Assembly (NCBI GenBank): GCA_964468125.1
Contig: CAYXVF010000045.1
Span: 1 to 46,741 of the forward strand
Length of the DNA: 46,741 nt
DNA from: CAYXVF01 sp964468125
GTDB taxonomy: Bacteria; Myxococcota; XYA12-FULL-58-9; CAYXVF01
Direction of reading: 5' to 3'
Of this stretch, positions 43,409 to 46,741 are shown in pieces. Under the pieces are notes generated by a model. It had not been told where the DNA came from. It did not search any database and saw nothing but the letters and a program-made list of their open reading frames with translations. The position numbers were made by a program, and so were the translations under genes. Within the stretch, counting starts at the first letter, position 1. Every line of letters begins with the position of its first letter.

Positions 43409-44086
43409 ATGACTGCACGCTGGATTCCTTCTTCCGCTCGCTGGTGGTACCGCCTCCTGAACGGGCCGCCCGAACGCCGCAAACAGCTCGCCATCGTGCT
43501 CGCGGGATCGTCCGTGTCAACGATCCTCGGGTCCACCGATCGAGAGCTCGCCCACCTCGGCCTGCGTCGACGTGAAATCGCTCGCCTGCGGGCGAGTGAA
43601 GCGCTCGTCCTACGAAGTCGCTACGAGCGCAGCCTGGACACGCCACTGGCTGAACCGAAGGACGCAGCCGCCCTGATGGTGGCGGAGCTCTGGGGGGAAA
43701 AGCTCGAGGTCTTCGTGGTGGCGGTGCTCAACGTGCACCACCAGGCGGTGCTGGTGGAGCGTGTGCATCGCGGCTCGGTCGATCATTGTACGGTGGACCC
43801 GCGCGAGGTCTTTCGTCCAGCGCTCCTCGCCAGGGGCAGCGCAATCATCGTCGGCCACAACCACCCGGGAGGAGACCCGACCCCATCTGCGACCGATCGC
43901 GTGCTCACGGCGCGTCTATGCGACGCCGGCCGCGCGGTCTCTCTCCCCGTGCTCGATCACATCGTCGTCGGAGGGATCGACAGCCCAGTCTGGCTGAGCT
44001 TCGCGGAGCGCGACTTGATGCCGTTCCAACGTCACGAAGGCGTTCGCGACGCGGCGGAGCACGAGGAGGAGCAAGAGGAGTCCTGA
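43409..44086 (+). CDS. radC: RadC-like JAB-domain protein
   Basis: The 225-residue protein starts at the ATG at 43409; the frame upstream is a shadow of moaC. The JAMM metal motif is intact: GHNHPGGDPTPSATD, preceded by the family segment HCTVDPREVFRPAL and followed by LPVLDHIVVGG. An N-terminal HhH-like region (SSVSTILGSTDRELAHLGLR) matches RadC/UPF0758. The family is metalloprotease-like, with an unclear role; DNA repair was historically proposed. The C-terminus is Glu-rich. Confidence 0.88.
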   Translation: MTARWIPSSARWWYRLLNGPPERRKQLAIVLAGSSVSTILGSTDRELAHLGLRRREIARLRASEALVLRSRYERSLDTPLAEPKDAAALMVAELWGEKLEVFVVAVLNVHHQAVLVERVHRGSVDHCTVDPREVFRPALLARGSAIIVGHNHPGGDPTPSATDRVLTARLCDAGRAVSLPVLDHIVVGGIDSPVWLSFAERDLMPFQRHEGVRDAAEHEEEQEES

Positions 44087-44106
44087 AGCCGCAGGAGCCT
44101 GCTTGC

Positions 44107-44151
44107 GGGCACTTCGTCAGGGCACTTCGTCAGGGCACATCGTCAGGGCAC
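44107..44151. repeat. 13-bp tandem repeat at the lipoprotein 3' end
   Basis: Three units of GGGCACTTCGTCA (the third with A for T at position 7) and a six-base partial copy lie between radC and the convergent lipoprotein gene. The TCA ending the third unit is the lipoprotein stop codon on the minus strand, so loss of units would not move the stop, but slippage inside the unit could. Confidence 0.9.
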
Positions 44152-45291
44152 GTAGGGGGCGCCCGGAGTCACCGGCGCGGCGAGCCAGGCATCGGGCCCC
44201 GGGGTTACGGCGGCGGGATCGAGCTGAACGCTCTCCCCGGCCCCAGGGGCGGCCTCGATCGCTCCGGCGGTCCAGAAGCCCGCGGCCACGGCGTCCGCTT
44301 CGAGCTCCATCGTCGACGCCGCCCCGAGGCGTGCGTAGTCCAGCAAGGCCTCTGCTTGGAGCCCTCGATCGCCCGGGCGCGATGCGGCGATCTCTTCGTT
44401 GCCGCTGAGTGGCCGAAGCGGAGCCGATGCGCAGACGATGGCGTTTCCACATTCGAGGGTCGTGGTTCCACCGGCGGAGAGACCCACCGCCTCGGGCGGG
44501 AGCGCCGAGACCTCGCTCAGGTCGACCCCCTGAAGGATCACCCCGTGCTCTCCAGGGGCGAGGGGCCCGGTGGCTTGGAGGACCGGGGCGCAGCTCGGTG
44601 CGAGACACAACCGTGCCCCGAGCAACGGAAGGGTCTCGCTCGAGTCATTGCGTACCTCGACCCAGCTCAGGGACTCGCCCACGAAAATCTCGGTCAGGCG
44701 CAGAGCTCCGGTCCCTTCCGGGCACGGTACAACGGCGCCCGGCGGTGCGCCTGAGCTCGGTGGTGCGCAACCACGGGGCTCCTCGAACACGAGGGCAAGG
44801 CTTGGGTCGACGGGATAGGGCGCCGTGAGCTGCGGCGGGTGCGGCAGCGTGAGTCCGGACGAAAAGGCGTCGGCGTAGAGGGTCGACGAGCGGCCGCCAG
44901 GATCACCGCCCCAAGCCGCGTACGCGTGCACGGTCCCAGAGGCGTCGCGTACGGCAACCTCACCGCTCGTCGCCGACAGCAGCGCTTCGACGCCGTTGAA
45001 CACCAGTCGCTCGCCGGCCGCGATATCGCCACCGAGCGCCACTTTGCCCTCGAGGTTGGTGACCAGCGAAAAGTCCCCCAGGGCGATCGGGTCGGGGCCC
45101 GTGTTGAGGAGCTCGACGAAGGCGGCGGTTGCGACGTCGCCGAAGAACACCTCGGTCACCGTGATGCTCACGGGCTCGGGTCGGGGTACGATCACCGTCG
45201 GCGGGCGCCGCGTCCCCTCGCCAAACTCATCTTGGCCGCACGCGACGAGCGCACCGGAGCAAAGCGCAAGGATCGTGAGAGCGTGTCTCAT
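44143..45291 (-). CDS. Lipoprotein with two lamin-tail-like beta-domains
   Basis: The 382-residue protein begins with a lipoprotein signal ending SGALVACG (ATG at 45291). Two similar beta-domains follow: one has ITVTEVFFGDVATAAFVELL and NTGPDPIALGDFSLV, the other has LRLTEIFVGESLSWVEVRND and TLPLLGARLCLAP. The pattern 'L-EI-----wvEl-N---e-i-L-g--L' is that of lamin-tail (LTD) domains found in secreted bacterial proteins. Cysteines are few but paired in the second half. Function not recognised. The 120-bp region 45292-45411 separates it from the divergent zinc-ribbon gene. Confidence 0.72.
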   Translation of the reverse strand: MRHALTILALCSGALVACGQDEFGEGTRRPPTVIVPRPEPVSITVTEVFFGDVATAAFVELLNTGPDPIALGDFSLVTNLEGKVALGGDIAAGERLVFNGVEALLSATSGEVAVRDASGTVHAYAAWGGDPGGRSSTLYADAFSSGLTLPHPPQLTAPYPVDPSLALVFEEPRGCAPPSSGAPPGAVVPCPEGTGALRLTEIFVGESLSWVEVRNDSSETLPLLGARLCLAPSCAPVLQATGPLAPGEHGVILQGVDLSEVSALPPEAVGLSAGGTTTLECGNAIVCASAPLRPLSGNEEIAASRPGDRGLQAEALLDYARLGAASTMELEADAVAAGFWTAGAIEAAPGAGESVQLDPAAVTPGPDAWLAAPVTPGAPYVP

Positions 45292-45411
45292 GCGCCGGGT
45301 CGATAGCACGGGGGCGGCCAAAATCGCGAGGGTCCGGCGGCCCTTTCGACGCCGATTTTTTTGGCGTCGGCCGCCCCTGTGGCAAGGGTGAAACCACACG
45401 GAGGAACCACA

Positions 45412-45573
45412 ATGTCCGACACCCGAACCTGCGGCCGCTGCGGCGGCGAAGAATTTCAGATGCGAACCGACAGCGGCATCGTGATCGAATGGCGCGACAA
45501 TGACGGCGCCCTGCAGACCTGGTTCTGCACCGAGTGCGACTGGAGCAGCTCCTCCGCCGAGCGCGACCGCTAG
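45412..45573 (+). CDS. Small zinc-ribbon protein
   Basis: The 53-residue protein follows a strong GGAGG ribosome binding site 7 bases before the ATG. Two CxxC pairs, TCGRCGGEEF (residues 6-15) and WFCTECDW (37-44), should hold one zinc ion. Nothing else is visible in it. It may be a nucleic-acid or protein binding module. It converges with gpsA, 15 bp apart. Confidence 0.75.
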   Translation: MSDTRTCGRCGGEEFQMRTDSGIVIEWRDNDGALQTWFCTECDWSSSSAERDR

Positions 45574-45588
45574 CTTCGGGTTTCGCCC

Positions 45589-46596
45589 TCAGTATTCCCG
45601 TTCGCGGCGGGGGGCCCGGGAGAGCAGCGCGGTGACCGCGTCTTTGATCTCCGCACCTTCGTAGAGCACCCGGTAGACCGCGTCGGTGATCGGCGCGTCA
45701 ACGCCGAGCTTATGGGCGAGCTGATAGGCGGACAAGGTGGTCTTGACGCCTTCCACGACCTGTCCGATCTCCGCCTGCGCCTCCTCGACCGTCCGGCCTT
45801 GGCCGAGCATCTCGCCGAGGCCGCGGTTTCTCGACAATCCGCCGGTGCAGGTCAGCACCAGGTCCCCCATGCCGGCGAGACCGGCGAGGGTCATCGGGTG
45901 GGCGCCCTTTGCGACGGCGAGGCGGGTGATCTCCGCCAACCCGCGGGTGATCATCGCAGTCCGCGTGTTGTTGCCAAAGCCCATGCCTGTGATCGCCCCC
46001 GCGGCGATCGCCATGACATTTTTTAACGCGCCGCCGAGCTCGACCCCAACGATGTCCCCGGAGCTGTAGGCCCGGAACTGGCCGATGCAGATCGCCGCGC
46101 TCAGGTTGTCCGCGAGCTCGATGTTTCGAGAAGCGAGGACGACTGCAGTGGGGTCGCCCTTCATGATCTCCTTGGCAAAGCTCGGACCGGACAGAGCGAG
46201 GGTCCGATTCTTCCAGTCTTGCCCGAGGACATCCGCCACGACTTCATCGAGGGTCATCAGCGTGTCGTTTTCGATCCCCTTTGACCCCAAGATGATCGGG
46301 ACGTCCGGTACCTGATCCGCCACTTCCACCAAGATGCTTCTGACGACCTGCGACGGGAGCGCGACCACTATCTGGTCGGTGCCACTCAGTGCAGTCGGGA
46401 GATCGGCGAAGGCCTCAATCGCCGAGTGCAGCTCAAACTCGCTGAGATAGTCGGGGTTCCGACGGGTCGCGTTGATGACATCGACCTGGGCCGCGTCGTG
46501 GCTCCAAAGTCTGATCGCGTCGTGCCCGACTTGGGCGAACAGGGTGGCGAGCGCGGTTCCGAAGCTCCCGCCTCCGAGAACGGTCACGGTGCCCAT
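45589..46596 (-). CDS. gpsA: Glycerol-3-phosphate dehydrogenase [NAD(P)+]
   Basis: The ATG at 46596 has GGAGG 7 bases upstream and begins the Rossmann fold directly (TVTVLGGGSFGTALATLFAQ). Other family marks are VVALPSQVVRSIL, SGPSFAKEIMKGDPTAVVLA, VELGGALKNVMAIAAGAITG with the catalytic lysine, and GLAGMGDLVLTCTGG with LSRNRGLG. It makes sn-glycerol-3-phosphate for phospholipids. A longer in-frame reading to 46698 was rejected. The 145 bp to the window end hold no supportable gene. Confidence 0.97.
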   Translation of the reverse strand: MGTVTVLGGGSFGTALATLFAQVGHDAIRLWSHDAAQVDVINATRRNPDYLSEFELHSAIEAFADLPTALSGTDQIVVALPSQVVRSILVEVADQVPDVPIILGSKGIENDTLMTLDEVVADVLGQDWKNRTLALSGPSFAKEIMKGDPTAVVLASRNIELADNLSAAICIGQFRAYSSGDIVGVELGGALKNVMAIAAGAITGMGFGNNTRTAMITRGLAEITRLAVAKGAHPMTLAGLAGMGDLVLTCTGGLSRNRGLGEMLGQGRTVEEAQAEIGQVVEGVKTTLSAYQLAHKLGVDAPITDAVYRVLYEGAEIKDAVTALLSRAPRREREY

Positions 46597-46741
46597 GGCA
46601 ACACCTCCAAGGGCCTGTTCTCGACCAAAAGGGAGGAGCTGTCGCCCCCTATTTGATCGTTCGAGAGCCGAGGTCCCGAGATTTCGAGCCATTCCCAATT
46701 GGTTTTGGCTCGGCGTGCGTTGGAAATCGGCAGTGAAGTTC

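Overview
The window is GC-rich, gene-dense bacterial chromosome from a draft assembly; a 10-N gap sits at 21987-21996. Several features suggest a Gram-negative member of the Myxococcota (former Deltaproteobacteria): an OmpA protein with thrombospondin type 3 repeats, many lipoproteins and secreted proteins of unknown function, a response regulator fused to a PilZ-like domain, a long-form NfeD next to FloA, and aerobic haem A synthesis beside a 2-oxoacid:ferredoxin oxidoreductase. This placement is inferred from gene content; no rRNA or other marker is present. I found no tRNA, rRNA, CRISPR array, insertion sequence or phage gene.

Layout. 1-7.3 kb: the 5' part of korA (-), an RNase Y-like protein, a lipase-fold hydrolase, an MBL-fold hydrolase and the tldD-tldE(pmbA) pair. 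7.3-10.4 kb: envelope proteins and unknowns. 10.5-13.7 kb: the glmS-glmU pair for UDP-GlcNAc supply. 13.8-18 kb: OmpA/TSP3 protein, rsmE, zinc-ribbon/RDD membrane protein and a beta-propeller lipoprotein. 18-19.7 kb: a SycD/LcrH-type chaperone followed by a PilZ-fused response regulator. 19.7-21.1 kb: a DUF819 membrane protein. 21.2-27.1 kb: the most unusual block, reading right to left. It holds a second SycD/LcrH-like chaperone, a polar 235-residue protein, a 279-residue coiled-coil protein, a 303-residue protein whose C-terminus resembles type III secretion needle/filament subunits, and a very basic protein of more than 800 residues that runs into the gap. 27.2-30.5 kb: nfeD, floA, a 58-codon ORF coupled to floA and an acidic membrane protein. 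30.7-34.9 kb: a class V aminotransferase, a secreted patatin and a dihaem cytochrome c. 34.9-39.3 kb: ctaA-ctaB, and hemX-hemA. 39.5-46.7 kb: a ComEA-like HhH protein coupled to a 67-residue protein, a DJ-1/PfpI protein, a degenerate calcineurin-like phosphoesterase, hemD, moaC, radC, a repeat-ended lipoprotein, a small zinc-ribbon protein and gpsA.

How they fit together. Haem and respiratory functions cluster (hemA, hemX, hemD, ctaA, ctaB, cytochrome c). Envelope building and maintenance are also prominent (glmS, glmU, gpsA, OmpA/TSP3, floA/nfeD, several lipoproteins). The 18-27 kb block looks like substrates and chaperones of a type III-like secretion system without its export apparatus. 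No ATPase, export gate, secretin or ring gene is in the window, so either the machine lies elsewhere or these proteins serve something else. This is the best candidate here for an undescribed system.
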